The position numbers and the translations under genes were made by a program. The notes beneath the pieces were generated by a model that saw only the letters and a list, made by a program, of their open reading frames with translations, searched no databases and was not told the DNA's origin. Below are positions 35,565 through 47,407 of a stretch of DNA of 64,000 bases, piece after piece. The stretch is from CAWEPK01 sp963835595 (GTDB lineage Bacteria; Desulfobacterota; Syntrophorhabdia; Syntrophorhabdales; WCHB1-27): contig CAWIGL010000002.1 in NCBI GenBank assembly GCA_963835595.1, forward strand, positions 2,356,001-2,420,000, given 5' to 3'. Positions within the stretch are counted from its first letter, which is position 1, and each line of letters opens with the position of its first letter.

Positions 35565-35725
35565 GGTCCGGGATCCTTTCGCGCCTTTTCCCTGTCTCGC
35601 CTGGGCCGCGCCTCCTCGACATACTTCTACTGTATAGTCTCGTCGGGCAGCCCGTCGATCACGGCAACGACCCTCCCCTCCTCACGGCGGGTGGGTACCC
35701 CGTCGAAAATCTCTCCGGCCCCCCT
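35565..35725 (+). repeat. PAL-1 repeat, short/degenerate form, copy 4
   Basis: GGTCCGGGATCCTTTCGCGCC ... CGACATAC-TTCTAC-TGTATAG core ... GTCGAAAATCTCTCCGGCC. The inner arms are diverged. It lies with copy 5 in a gene-free 460-bp stretch. Confidence 0.65.
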
Positions 35726-35882
35726 CGAACCCCCAAAAACAATAGGTTTTGTCTTATTCCGGTGCGCTGGGCATAAGGGGGGGGACATGGCGGCCGCCAA
35801 CAATCTTAAAGATATTCCTCACCCCGTCCCTGTCCGCCAAGGGGCGAGGGGCCTAAAGCCTGCAATAACTAGGGGTTTTCAA

Positions 35883-36013
35883 GGCGGCCGGAGAAATTTT
35901 CGATGGATTTTGCGTTGCTTTTGGAGGAAGCGAGCCGGAGCATACGTTTTGTGTATGTGAGGACTCGCGCCCGAGAAAACGGCGCGAAAGGCGCGAAAAG
36001 ATCCCGGCCGCCA
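35883..36013 (-). repeat. PAL-1 repeat, short form, copy 5, inverted
   Basis: GGCGGCCGGAGAAATTTTCG ... GGAGCATAC-GTTTT-GTGTATGTGAGG ... GCGCGAAAAGATCCCGGCCGCC. The adjoining IS has inserted at its terminus: the last bases of the repeat are part of the IS target duplication. Confidence 0.8.
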
Positions 36014-36017
36014 GCGT

Positions 36018-37272
36018 CAGGGCAAACGCATTTGGACTATACCCTGTCACTGGACGGAACCTTCAAGTATCTTGCCAAGATAGTCCATGTCCCAGCCGGC
36101 CCTGAGCCGCTTGGTCTTGATGCTCCTTCTCTTTGAGTTTTCTTGTCTTAAGAGATTGAGCGCCATATGTCTCAGGACGGCGAAGTTCGCCGGAGCGTGA
36201 TCTTTCCGTATTCGGCATTCGTCTTCACGGAAGGCGATGTCGAGCACCCAATGAAGGCTGTTCTCAATACCCCAATGGCCTCGTACTGCCAGAGCAACAT
36301 GTTCGGCGTCGCTTTTCAGGCTTGTCACGTAGTAGCTCGTCTCCGTACTTGTTTCGCCGTTTATCAACCGTTCTCTCTGCGCCATGACGATGGATGAGAG
36401 GTTTTTCCAGAGAGCCTTGTCGGGCAGCCAGTCGACGTCGGAGACGGTCCAATAACGCCTAGTCTCAATCCTCCCGTGATCCCCGTCGACGGTCTCATGA
36501 TAATCATAGTCGACGTCTTTGAACCTTGATCTCAGGCAATCTTCGAAGTAGAACTTCACGTCCTCATGGAGCGCTCCCTGGTTCCCTTTCAGGCCAAGGA
36601 CATAATCTGCGCCTTTGTCGACGATCGTTTTGACGATCTCCTTCTGACATCCCATGGCGTCAATAGTTACGATGCAGCCCTCAAGCTCCAGGACCGAAAG
36701 CAGTTCCGGGATGGCGGTGATCTCGTTCGACTTCTCCTTGGTTTTTATCTGACCCAGGACCATCCTGTTCTCAAGCGCCCAGGCGCTCACCATATGAATG
36801 GGAGATTTGTCCTTCTTGTAGGATCGGCGCAACGTTTTGCCGTCAATGGCGATAATGCCTTTCGTGGCCGACCGTATGGCCTCCGCCCATCTGAGAAAGG
36901 CCCGCTGGAACTCTTTCGGGTCCATGCTTGCAAAGATGCGGGCAAAAGTGTCATGGGCGGGAATGCCGTGAGGGAGTTCCAGGAAAGTCCCGAACCACTC
37001 CGCCTTCGCCTGGCCGAACTCCTCAATCTCCTCCCAGGTGTCGGCCCCGCAGATTGCCGCGCATAAAGCAATCGTGATCACATCAATGAGCTTATGTCGC
37101 TTATTTGACTCCCGTGGTTCGGTAAGATCAGAAAAGAAGTCCCTGATCGAGTTCCCTTTATCCATGCATGCCTCCACCTGATAACGTTAATAGTTTCAGG
37201 TAGATAGCATATATATTACCAAAAGTCTAGAAATTTCTGCTAGTTAGCTAGATTCCAAATGCGTTTGCCCTG
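36018..37272 (-). mobile_element. ISAs1-family insertion sequence, copy 2 (1255 bp)
   Basis: Same 19-bp inverted repeats as copy 1 (36018-36036, 37254-37272). Flanked by a perfect 10-bp duplication CCGCCAGCGT (36008-36017 and 37273-37282). Transposase on the minus strand, pointing away from the rrn operon. The right end lies 18 bp upstream of the rrn P1 -35 box. Confidence 0.95.
36047..37165 (-). CDS. ISAs1-family DDE transposase, copy 2
   Basis: Identical in protein sequence to the transposase at 1570-2688, with the same DDE blocks (IAIDGKTLRRS, VTIDAMGCQKEI, HWVLDIAFREDEC). Start chosen at the ATG behind AGGTGGAGG. The promoter region within the element (TATATATTACC) faces away from the rRNA genes. 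Identity of the two copies implies recent transposition or ongoing gene conversion. Confidence 0.95.
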   Translation of the reverse strand: MDKGNSIRDFFSDLTEPRESNKRHKLIDVITIALCAAICGADTWEEIEEFGQAKAEWFGTFLELPHGIPAHDTFARIFASMDPKEFQRAFLRWAEAIRSATKGIIAIDGKTLRRSYKKDKSPIHMVSAWALENRMVLGQIKTKEKSNEITAIPELLSVLELEGCIVTIDAMGCQKEIVKTIVDKGADYVLGLKGNQGALHEDVKFYFEDCLRSRFKDVDYDYHETVDGDHGRIETRRYWTVSDVDWLPDKALWKNLSSIVMAQRERLINGETSTETSYYVTSLKSDAEHVALAVRGHWGIENSLHWVLDIAFREDECRIRKDHAPANFAVLRHMALNLLRQENSKRRSIKTKRLRAGWDMDYLGKILEGSVQ

Positions 37273-37290
37273 CCGCCAGCGTATTAACTA

Positions 37291-37319
37291 TTGACAAGCG
37301 GCCCGGCGGGTGCTATCCT
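37291..37319 (+). promoter_or_regulatory. rrn promoter P1
   Basis: TTGACA (37291-37296), 17 bp, TATCCT (37314-37319), directly behind the IS2 target duplication. The native UP-element region has been displaced by the IS end. Confidence 0.7.
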
Positions 37320-37366
37320 ATTTTTCTGCGGTTGAAGCGGCTCTTTGTAAGTTTATGAAAGACCTC

Positions 37367-37394
37367 TTGACATTATGGCGAAAGAGATTATAAT
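37367..37394 (+). promoter_or_regulatory. rrn promoter P2
   Basis: TTGACA (37367-37372), 16 bp, TATAAT (37389-37394), fully consensus hexamers about 90 bp before the 16S gene. Confidence 0.75.
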
Positions 37395-37418
37395 AACAAC
37401 TCGCAGAAGTTTGTTTTA

Positions 37419-37432
37419 CTGTTCTTTGACAA
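37419..37432 (+). promoter_or_regulatory. BoxA-like antitermination site of the rrn leader
   Basis: CTGTTCTTTGACAA. The same GTTCTTTGACAAC recurs before the 23S gene at 39367-39379, as expected for Nus-dependent antitermination signals. Confidence 0.65.
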
Positions 37433-37433
37433 C

Positions 37434-37457
37434 AAAAAATAGTTAGGCCCCTATTTT
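37434..37457 (+). other. 16S rRNA processing stem, 5' arm
   Basis: AAAAAATAG(T)TAGGCCCCTATTT pairs with GAAATAGGGGCCTACTATTTTTT after the 16S gene (39056-39078), forming the long RNase III stem. Confidence 0.7.
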
Positions 37458-37482
37458 AACGAATCAGGTGTCAAGTTCTATA

Positions 37483-39046
<1,564 letters not shown>

Positions 39047-39055
39047 AGAAAACCT

Positions 39056-39078
39056 GAAATAGGGGCCTACTATTTTTT
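39056..39078 (+). other. 16S rRNA processing stem, 3' arm
   Basis: Complement of 37434-37457; see that entry. Confidence 0.7.
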
Positions 39079-39108
39079 ATAAAGAATTTATCGAGATAAC
39101 ATTCGACT

Positions 39109-39185
<77 letters not shown>

Positions 39186-39224
39186 CTGGCAGCGATGAGT
39201 TGACGAGTGGGGGTTATGAGTTTT

Positions 39225-39252
39225 CGAACTCCGAACTCCGAGCTCCGAACTA
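39225..39252 (+). repeat. Heptamer tandem repeat in the rrn spacer
   Basis: Four consecutive 7-bp units CGAACTC, CGAACTC, CGAGCTC, CGAACTA between the two tRNA genes. A slippage-prone tract that could differ between rrn copies. Confidence 0.6.
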
Positions 39253-39271
39253 TAAACTGTGCGTATACGTT

Positions 39272-39346
39272 GGGGGTGTAGCTCAGTGGGAGAGCGCCTG
39301 CCTTGCACGCAGGAGGTCATCGGTTCAACCCCGTTCACCTCCACCA
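39272..39346 (+). tRNA. tRNA-Ala (anticodon TGC)
   Basis: A 75-nt cloverleaf: acceptor GGGGGTG/CACCTCC with one G-T pair, D arm GCTCAGTGGGAGAGC, anticodon loop CTTGCAC (TGC), T arm CGGTTCAACCCCG, CCA encoded. Confidence 0.96.
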
Positions 39347-39366
39347 GTTGAGAAGTTGATTCGATT

Positions 39367-39401
39367 GTTCTTTGACAACTGAATATGAAGTATTGATTTA
39401 T

Positions 39402-39408
<7 letters not shown>
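39367..39408 (+). other. BoxA-like site and 23S processing stem, 5' arm
   Basis: GTTCTTTGACAAC (boxA-like) runs into CAACTGAATATGAAGTATTG, which pairs with the sequence after the 23S gene (CAATACTTCATATCAGTTG, 42413-42431) to form the RNase III stem. Confidence 0.7.
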
Positions 39409-42407
<2,999 letters not shown>

Positions 42408-42490
42408 TATTTCAATACTTCATATCAGTTGCCATTAATTGTTGCGGCCGCGTGCGCAAAGAAGTTGCGCGCCCGCGGGCGCGGTAGGTT

Positions 42491-42608
42491 TCCCGGTGGC
42501 CATGGCGGAGGGGTCACACCCGTTCCCATCCCGAACACGGTAGTTAAGCCCTCCTGCGCCGATGATACTGCAGGGGTGACTCTGTGGGAAAGTAGGTCGT
42601 TGCCGGGA
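42491..42608 (+). rRNA. rrf: 5S ribosomal RNA
   Basis: 118-nt gene; TCCCGGTGGC pairs with GTTGCCGGGA at the ends; core GGGGTCACACCCGTTCCCAT, CCGAACACGG and GGTAGTTAAGC are typical. Confidence 0.96.
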
Positions 42609-42618
42609 GTAATTAATC

Positions 42619-42650
42619 AAAAAGGCCAGCAGAAATGCTGGCCTTTTTGA
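42619..42650 (+). terminator. rrn operon terminator
   Basis: AAAAAGGCCAGCA, GAAA loop, TGCTGGCCTTTTT, 10 bp after 5S. Confidence 0.93.
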
Positions 42651-42662
42651 TTATGGGGATGG

Positions 42663-42791
42663 GCGGCCGGGATCTTTCCGCGCCTTTCGCGTCGTTTTCT
42701 CGGCGCAGCGTGCTCACGTACAACTGAAGTACGCTCCGCCGCGCGCCTTCGAAAAGCAACGCGAAATCCATCGAAAATCTCTCCGGCCGCC
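42663..42791 (+). repeat. PAL-1 repeat, short form, copy 6
   Basis: GGCGGCCGGGATCTTTCCGC ... CTCACGTAC-AACTGAA-GTACGCTCC core ... CGAAAATCTCTCCGGCCGCC. The core pair CGTAC/GTACG replaces CATAC/GTATG of copy 2 with both sides changed. Confidence 0.85.
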
Positions 42792-42806
42792 AAGACCGGC
42801 GAGTCC

Positions 42807-42841
42807 CAGGCCCCCTTATCCGGGCCTGCCCCTCGCCGGCA
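42807..42841 (+). repeat. 34-bp repeat (family 3), copy 1
   Basis: CAGGCCCCCTTATCCGGGCC then TGCCCCTCGCCGGCA, framed by CCGGCGAG/CTCGCCGG arms. Found again at 43565 and 43746, only in this island. Confidence 0.65.
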
Positions 42842-42973
42842 ATTGCGAAGAGACGTATTGTGGGGTGGTCAGCCAGTCACAGAGGTCCGTATTGACTGAC
42901 TGCCTGCAAAATACTATCGAAATGTCGGGACCGATACGCTACAATAGTAATAAGCAAGCACAGGAGAGTAATT

Positions 42974-43165
42974 ATGCGAACTGAAAAGTACATTTACTGG
43001 CAGGATGGGTCGATGTGGCTGGGGTATCTGGAAGAATATCCCGATTACTGGACCCAGGGAGAAACGCAAGAGGAGTTACGCGTAAATCTTATAGACATCT
43101 ATAAGACGCTGGCAAGTGGAGCGATCCCAAACGTTCGCCGAAGGGCGGACCTTGAAGTGGCATGA
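42974..43165 (+). CDS. hicB: HicB-like antitoxin
   Basis: A 63-residue protein: KYIYWQDGSMWLGYLEEYPD, then YWTQGETQEELRVNLIDIYK, the partial RNase H-like HicB fold in which sensor-like strands precede a helix. It lacks a C-terminal HTH/RHH domain, as many minimal HicB proteins do. CAGGAGAG precedes the ATG; TTGACT/TATCGA (17-bp spacing) upstream could be its promoter. Its TGA overlaps the hicA start (ATGA). The pair stands alone between two repeat blocks just after the rrn operon. Confidence 0.88.
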   Translation: MRTEKYIYWQDGSMWLGYLEEYPDYWTQGETQEELRVNLIDIYKTLASGAIPNVRRRADLEVA

Positions 43166-43338
43166 AGCGCCAAGAGTTGATAAGACGGCTTCAAGAGATG
43201 GGATGCGTCCTGCTTCGCCACGGTGGCAATCATGATTGGTACCATAACGCAAGAACGAAAGCATCTCAGCCGGTCCCACGACATACCGAGATCAACGACA
43301 ATCTCGCAAAACACATACTGAAAATGCTCAGCGACTGA
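43162..43338 (+). CDS. hicA: HicA-like mRNA interferase toxin
   Basis: A 58-residue double-stranded-RNA-binding-fold toxin: MKRQELIRRLQEMGCVLLRH, then GGNHDWYHNARTKASQPVPR and HTEINDNLAKHILKML. The conserved G-G-x-H with its catalytic His and the PRHxEI block match HicA. The start overlaps the hicB stop by 4 bases, so translation is coupled. By family it cleaves mRNA and tmRNA. Length is normal for HicA. Confidence 0.9.
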   Translation: MKRQELIRRLQEMGCVLLRHGGNHDWYHNARTKASQPVPRHTEINDNLAKHILKMLSD

Positions 43339-43419
43339 TGAGTGAGCGCTCTGTCGGTCGATACCTCTCGGATCGAATCTTGTAACGTCGGGAATGTCCG
43401 GTTGAAAAGGGGGCTACTT

Positions 43420-43549
43420 GGCGGCCGCGATCTTTTCGCGCCTTTCGCGTCGTTTTCTCGGCGCGCCTCCTCAACATACTGTCAAAGTATAGTTTCGTCG
43501 AGCGCCTTCGAAAAGCAACGCGAAATCCATCGAAAACCTCCCGGCCGCC
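43420..43549 (+). repeat. PAL-1 repeat, short form, copy 7
   Basis: GGCGGCCGCGATCTTTTCGC ... AACATACTG-TCAA-AGTATAGTT core ... CGAAAACCTCCCGGCCGCC. With the family 3 unit at 43565 it repeats the arrangement found upstream of hicBA. Confidence 0.85.
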
Positions 43550-43564
43550 GACCACGGCGACTTT

Positions 43565-43599
43565 CAGACCCCCCTATCCAGGCCTGCCCCTCGCCGGCA
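43565..43599 (+). repeat. 34-bp repeat (family 3), copy 2
   Basis: CAGACCCCCCTATCCAGGCC then TGCCCCTCGCCGGCA. Between this copy and copy 3 (43600-43745) I see no gene, only a TATAAT-like box near 43668. Confidence 0.6.
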
Positions 43600-43745
43600 G
43601 TTGCGAACGGCAAGTGGTGGGGTCATATGAGGCTGTCAAGCTATTGCAATCAGGCGCAATCTGCTATAATTGATGATCGTTGAGGGATAAGCAGGATTGA
43701 GGGTGGCTCGTTGGTAGTAATCGAAAGAGGCGAGAATAACTATTC

Positions 43746-43778
43746 CAGGCCCCCTTGTCCGCGCCTGCCCCTTGCCGA
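43746..43778 (+). repeat. 34-bp repeat (family 3), copy 3
   Basis: CAGGCCCCCTTGTCCGCGCC then TGCCCCTTGCCGAC; not accompanied by a PAL-1 copy. Confidence 0.55.
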
Positions 43779-43875
43779 CTTCCGCCCGATCCATTAAGAG
43801 TCGCCTCGGCCGGCAAATTACCCATTACCGGCGTAGAGCTGTAGTTTCATGGGTCTTTTGGGTTGATGAACAGAG

Positions 43876-44620
43876 CTATTTGAAAACGATGCCAATCAAG
43901 TCCTCGATGAAGCTGCTGACCTTCTTTGGACCAACTTTGTACTTTCCCGGATGTCCGCATTTATTTCTCAGATTCAGACAATCTTCCAATACCGCTCTCT
44001 GGTTCTTGTCGTAAAGCCCTAGTTCCTGTGCAGATAACAACAGTACCGATTCCTTGATTATAATAAGATCATCTAAGCTTACGGATTGGCTTCGCCTTCG
44101 GGTCGAACTTGATAATTGCTGCATTGACGTTAGAAATTCCGCAAGAAAACACGTCATCCCGTGTCTTCTTGATCGCACCGGACCACAAGAACACAACCGT
44201 GGCCCGCAAAGCATTGATCTGAAGACATTTGACAGCTTCGTTGAGGTAGTCCGCCGCATCGGGGTCGTTCAAGGCAGATATTAACGTTTCAAGGGAAGTT
44301 ACGTCATTCTCGATTTCAACGTCCTTGGCAGGAAGATTCAGAAGCTGCCTAACATATTCCTGCCCAGTCAGAGTAAGCGACCAAAGGAACTTATTGCCTT
44401 CCTTGCCCGGCGTATAAACGTAGGGTGCTGATTTTGATAATGTGTCAGCCAGATTCAGTTTGTTTGCCCGAGGTATTCTGGCTCTTTTGAGCAAAGCTCT
44501 CAATCCTTCAACAGTTACCGAGTCTGCCCCTTCATATCTCTTACGAAAGTACATGGCCGCTAGAATAATGTTTCGAATTCCTGCGTCGTTGAGAGGGTAA
44601 AGAAACTCCAGGAGCGTCAT
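43876..44620 (-). CDS. Hypothetical protein with C-terminal HEPN-like domain, one frameshift as read
   Basis: Third gene of a minus-strand operon, about 247 residues after repair. The N-terminal part (MTLLEFLYPLNDAGIRNIIL, RALLKRARIPRANKLNLADT) looks like a winged-helix domain; ALRATVVFLWSGAIKKTRDD starts an alpha-helical domain. As read the frame ends at KAKPIRKLR; the next frame continues SVSLDDLIIIKESVLLLSAQ, ELGLYDKNQRAVLEDCLNLR and NKCGHPGKYKVG. R-N-K-C-G-H fits the HEPN RNase motif R-x4-6-H. One extra A at 44086-44087 explains the break. The gene starts 3 bp after the upstream gene. I infer an RNase effector of a toxin-antitoxin or defence system. Confidence 0.65.
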
Positions 44621-44623
44621 TTA

Positions 44624-45136
44624 TTATTCTTTCGGAAGAGGCTTGTTGCCTTTCTTCACCTTGTACGCTTCCTTCAAAAACATTTCCCCGCTGACTGTAA
44701 GTTGCCATCCTTTGCCTTGCTGGCTGAATAGGCTCTTCCCATTTTTCTTCGCTTTTCTCATGGTATTATCTGGCCTGGCGGGAATTACAAGGCCACAGGA
44801 GTCTCCAAGTTCTTTTATCTCCTTGGCCGTAATCGGGTATACGCCGTAAATTCCGTACAACCATGCGACCAGTAGCATGACGTTATCTGCTGGTTTATGG
44901 CTATCAAAACTTAAGATGAATTCCCCCAAGCCACTTGTGTCAGGCGCAGGTGGGGTAGGGGTTCCAGGCGAACGGGTGTCAGCGCCGGTCGGTGTTGGGG
45001 GATATGGCCTGTGTGAAAAGTAGTATGGAGTTAGAATTTCAAAGGCTGACGCTCGTATTGAAGGATCAAGCTGGGATATCAATTGGTTCATTTCCAACAG
45101 TTTAGATCTAACCTCTTCTATATCTTTTTTTTCCAT
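44624..45136 (-). CDS. Hypothetical protein, winged-helix-like C terminus (paralogue of next gene)
   Basis: A 170-residue protein. Residues 1-40 (EEVRSKLLEMNQLISQLDPS) form an amphipathic helix, followed by a Pro/Thr-rich linker (YPPTPTGADTRSPGTPTPPA) and a C-terminal domain SHKPADNVMLLVAWLYGIYG, then VYPITAKEIKELGDSCGLVI and GWQLTVSGEMFLKEAYKVKK, which resembles a winged helix with a terminal beta-wing. GGGAGG lies before the ATG at 45136. It shares its architecture with the gene at 45227-45760. It lies 3 bp before the HEPN-containing gene, so the two are likely coexpressed. Function unknown; DNA-binding or antitoxin role possible. Confidence 0.65.
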   Translation of the reverse strand: MEKKDIEEVRSKLLEMNQLISQLDPSIRASAFEILTPYYFSHRPYPPTPTGADTRSPGTPTPPAPDTSGLGEFILSFDSHKPADNVMLLVAWLYGIYGVYPITAKEIKELGDSCGLVIPARPDNTMRKAKKNGKSLFSQQGKGWQLTVSGEMFLKEAYKVKKGNKPLPKE

Positions 45137-45226
45137 TTTCGCCTCCCTCGAAGATATTCCTGACAAAAAGGGACACCCTAAACAGTCAAATAACTCTTCA
45201 GCTGGGCCTTTTTGCCCCCCTCTTTG

Positions 45227-45760
45227 TTATTCTTGGCCAGATTTCTTTGGCAAATCGTGTACAACCAAATTTTCTCCAAGATTTGAAAGTCGAAACTTCC
45301 CCCTTTTGCCGCCCTCTACCAGATATCCTTTTGCGTTCCTGGCGTCTCTCAAGGCTTGCCCTATAACTTTGGGCTTAGGCGATCGTGCCTCATAGTAGGC
45401 TTCTGCTATTTCTTTTTCTGAAAACTCATATATACCCCTATATCTTTCCAGATAGAAACCAAAAACGGCTACAGTCTCGAGAGCCGTAACTGGTTTCTTT
45501 TCCTGAAAGAATTCTCTTATAGTGGGCTGACGCTCGTCTGAATTTCCTCCCGCCTTCTCGCCCCCAATTTCATTTACAGGCCGCCGCGTACTCTCAATCC
45601 TTGGCGAACTTTGTAATGACTTTAGAACGTGTAGATAATCTTCCTTGAAAAGCTCTGCCAACTCGTAATCTATTATTCGGGCTTTCAAGATTGGGTCCAG
45701 ATTCTTGACCGCCTCGTCCAGCTCACGAATTTTCTCCCACTCTTCCGGCTTTGTCTTCAT
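45227..45760 (-). CDS. Hypothetical protein, winged-helix-like C terminus
   Basis: A 177-residue protein. N-terminal helix KIRELDEAVKNLDPILKARI corresponds to the LDPSIRA helix of the neighbour; a polar linker follows; the C-terminal domain reads KPVTALETVAVFGFYLERYR, GIYEFSEKEIAEAYYEARSP, then VIGQALRDARNAKGYLVEGG and KFRLSNLGENLVV. KP...GIY...KEI...LxxxGE is common to both paralogues. GGGAG lies 5 bases before the ATG at 45760; an in-frame ATG at 45772 is an alternative. First gene of the operon; its upstream region is cut by an IS5-family element 45 bp away, which may have replaced the native promoter. Confidence 0.65.
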   Translation of the reverse strand: MKTKPEEWEKIRELDEAVKNLDPILKARIIDYELAELFKEDYLHVLKSLQSSPRIESTRRPVNEIGGEKAGGNSDERQPTIREFFQEKKPVTALETVAVFGFYLERYRGIYEFSEKEIAEAYYEARSPKPKVIGQALRDARNAKGYLVEGGKRGKFRLSNLGENLVVHDLPKKSGQE

Positions 45761-45804
45761 CTCGTCTCCCATTAACCCCTTACCTACGCGATGCCCACCT
45801 CTTA

Positions 45805-46692
45805 GGACTTATCCGTAAATAGCAACAACCTTCCTCCAGCAAATAATCGCAGCCGCGAGATGAACAAGAGCTTCGTAGCTTTCGGACATCTTCTCATATC
45901 TGACCAGAAGCTTACGAAACCTGTTGAACCAGGAGTGCGCCGCTTCCACAACCCAACGCCGGTTCTTGGGAGGACGCCCGCGTTTACGCTTCTTTCGTGA
46001 GACCCTCGGAGCGTAGCCCCTGATGCGGATCTGCTCGCGAGCCTGTTCGCCATCGTATCCCTTATCTGCGTATAAGAATCGTTGTCTCTTCGGAAGGGGA
46101 ATAACGACGGCATCGAGCACTGCGGTAAGCTGGCTTGCGTCATGTCGATTGGCCCCTGTTACGATCAGCGACAGCGGGACGCCACGTCCGTCCACCAGGA
46201 GGTGTCTCTTGCTTCCTTTTTTTCCCCTGTCTGTCGGGTTCGGACCGGCTGCCTCTTGCGCCAGAGGCGCTTTGATGATGGCCCCATCCATGCTCTGCCA
46301 CTTCCAGGCGATCCCCTCCATATCATCGTACTCGGCGAGACCGGCGCGCCAGAGGGCAAGGAAGAAACCTCCCTTCAGCCATTGCCGGAAGTACTTGTGT
46401 ATGGAGCTTGCGCTTCCGAACCGTTCTCTGGGCAGTGACTTCCACTGGCATCCGGTTCTCAGCACAAAGACGATGCCTTCGAATACGCGCCGCTGGGACA
46501 TAGCTTTACGGCCGCCGCCGGGCTTCCTTTTGAATGCCTTACCAGATTCTCGCTCCCGTTTCGGAATAAAAGGTGCGACACGTTTCCAGAACTCGTCGGA
46601 CACTTCCCATGAGCGGATCTTTGCCATACCCACCTCCTCGCTAAAGTGTAGTATGGCTATGAATTTAAATCAAGTTAATTACGGATAAGCTC
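45805..46692 (-). mobile_element. IS5-family (IS427/IS1031-like) insertion sequence, 888 bp
   Basis: Ends GGACTTATCCGTAA (45805-45818) and, as complement, GAGCTTATCCGTAA (46679-46692), 12 of 14 bases matching; flanked by TTA duplications (45802-45804, 46693-46695), as expected for this subgroup. One transposase gene fills it. Confidence 0.9.
45809..46627 (-). CDS. IS5-family DDE transposase
   Basis: A 272-residue transposase. N-terminal DUF4096-like domain KIRSWEVSDEFWKRVAPFIP, then GGRKAMSQRRVFEGIVFVLR and TGCQWKSLPRERFGSASSIH; catalytic Asp in WQSMDGAIIKAPLAQE, second Asp in FLYADKGYDGEQAREQ, Glu in NRRWVVEAAHSWFNRFRKLL. The group often needs a frameshift between two frames; here one frame covers all. 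GAGGAGG precedes the ATG at 46627. Appears intact. Confidence 0.94.
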   Translation of the reverse strand: MAKIRSWEVSDEFWKRVAPFIPKRERESGKAFKRKPGGGRKAMSQRRVFEGIVFVLRTGCQWKSLPRERFGSASSIHKYFRQWLKGGFFLALWRAGLAEYDDMEGIAWKWQSMDGAIIKAPLAQEAAGPNPTDRGKKGSKRHLLVDGRGVPLSLIVTGANRHDASQLTAVLDAVVIPLPKRQRFLYADKGYDGEQAREQIRIRGYAPRVSRKKRKRGRPPKNRRWVVEAAHSWFNRFRKLLVRYEKMSESYEALVHLAAAIICWRKVVAIYG

Positions 46693-47223
46693 TTAATACT
46701 TAAATAAAAGCACAATGGAATAGTTATGTCAAGAAGTTTCTTTTGTTAATAAGATGTTAGTGATAGTATCACTGCACGCAACATATTTGAATTATAATAT
46801 GTTAGCGCTAAGTCAGATGGCATCAGCGTATAATACTTGAGACATTATATATTACCTTGTTCTGACGCCTACTATTAACCGCCAAATATAAATGCAATAC
46901 CGACGCCTAACACACATACAAAGTTGTAACGAATGTTGCACAAGGTATATCTACATGCTGCAAGGATAATATTTAATAGACGAGGAAAGTATTCTGGCGT
47001 AAGGGAATCTATTTGGTTAAATACCTTGCAGAAATAGAGACTAACTTGAATAACGGTGTCACTTTGCTTAGTCAGTCAGCCATTGGCTTTTCTGCCGTAT
47101 CTCTCTTGCGTGCCCTAATCCATTTTGCAACCAAGAAGTTATGGGAGAAGTGGCCGAAAAACTTGGGAAGGTAGTACAAGATACGGACGATGTAGGGTCG
47201 AGTAAATAAGCCCCTGATTTAAT
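46693..47223. other. AT-rich gene-free stretch
   Basis: About 530 bp with much lower GC than the surroundings, bounded by the IS5-family element and a PAL-1 repeat. No frame over 60 codons and no RNA gene is recognisable. An open stretch near 47090-47208 ends GEVAEKLGKVVQDTDDVGSS-K-stop without a credible start. It may be the remains of acquired DNA. Confidence 0.5.
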
Positions 47224-47397
47224 GGGCCGGGAGGTTTTCGATGGATTTTCCGTTGTTTTTCGACGGCGCCCGCCGAAATCGTACATTTGGAGTACATTGA
47301 GGCGGCGCGCCTAGAAAACGGCGGAAAAGGCGCGTAACGCACTACCCTGCGGTTAGCTTTCATATAAACCGCAGGGCAAAGATCACGGCCCCCCTTC
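47224..47397 (-). repeat. PAL-1 palindromic repeat, long form, copy 8, inverted
   Basis: GGGCCGGGAGGTTTTCGATGG ... AATCGTACATTTGGAGTACATT core ... hairpin CCCTGCGGT (47345-47353) / ACCGCAGGG (47368-47376) ... CACGGCCCCCC. Stem changed on both sides relative to copies 1-3, loop conserved. Confidence 0.85.
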
Positions 47398-47407
47398 CCG
47401 CCCCCTG

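Noticed and set aside
1463..37272. Composite transposon bounded by the two ISAs1 copies
   Set aside because: Each copy has its own local target duplication and the 33 kb between them is mostly housekeeping DNA, so the copies inserted independently.
42663..43778. CRISPR array or integron attC array formed by the repeated elements
   Set aside because: Repeats are few, long and palindromic with unequal spacing; no cas or integrase gene and no attC core sites are visible.
47090..47208. Possible small cysteine-motif peptide (CPNPFCNQEVMGEV...)
   Set aside because: No start codon with a ribosome-binding site in frame and no homology recognised; likely chance or a gene relic.
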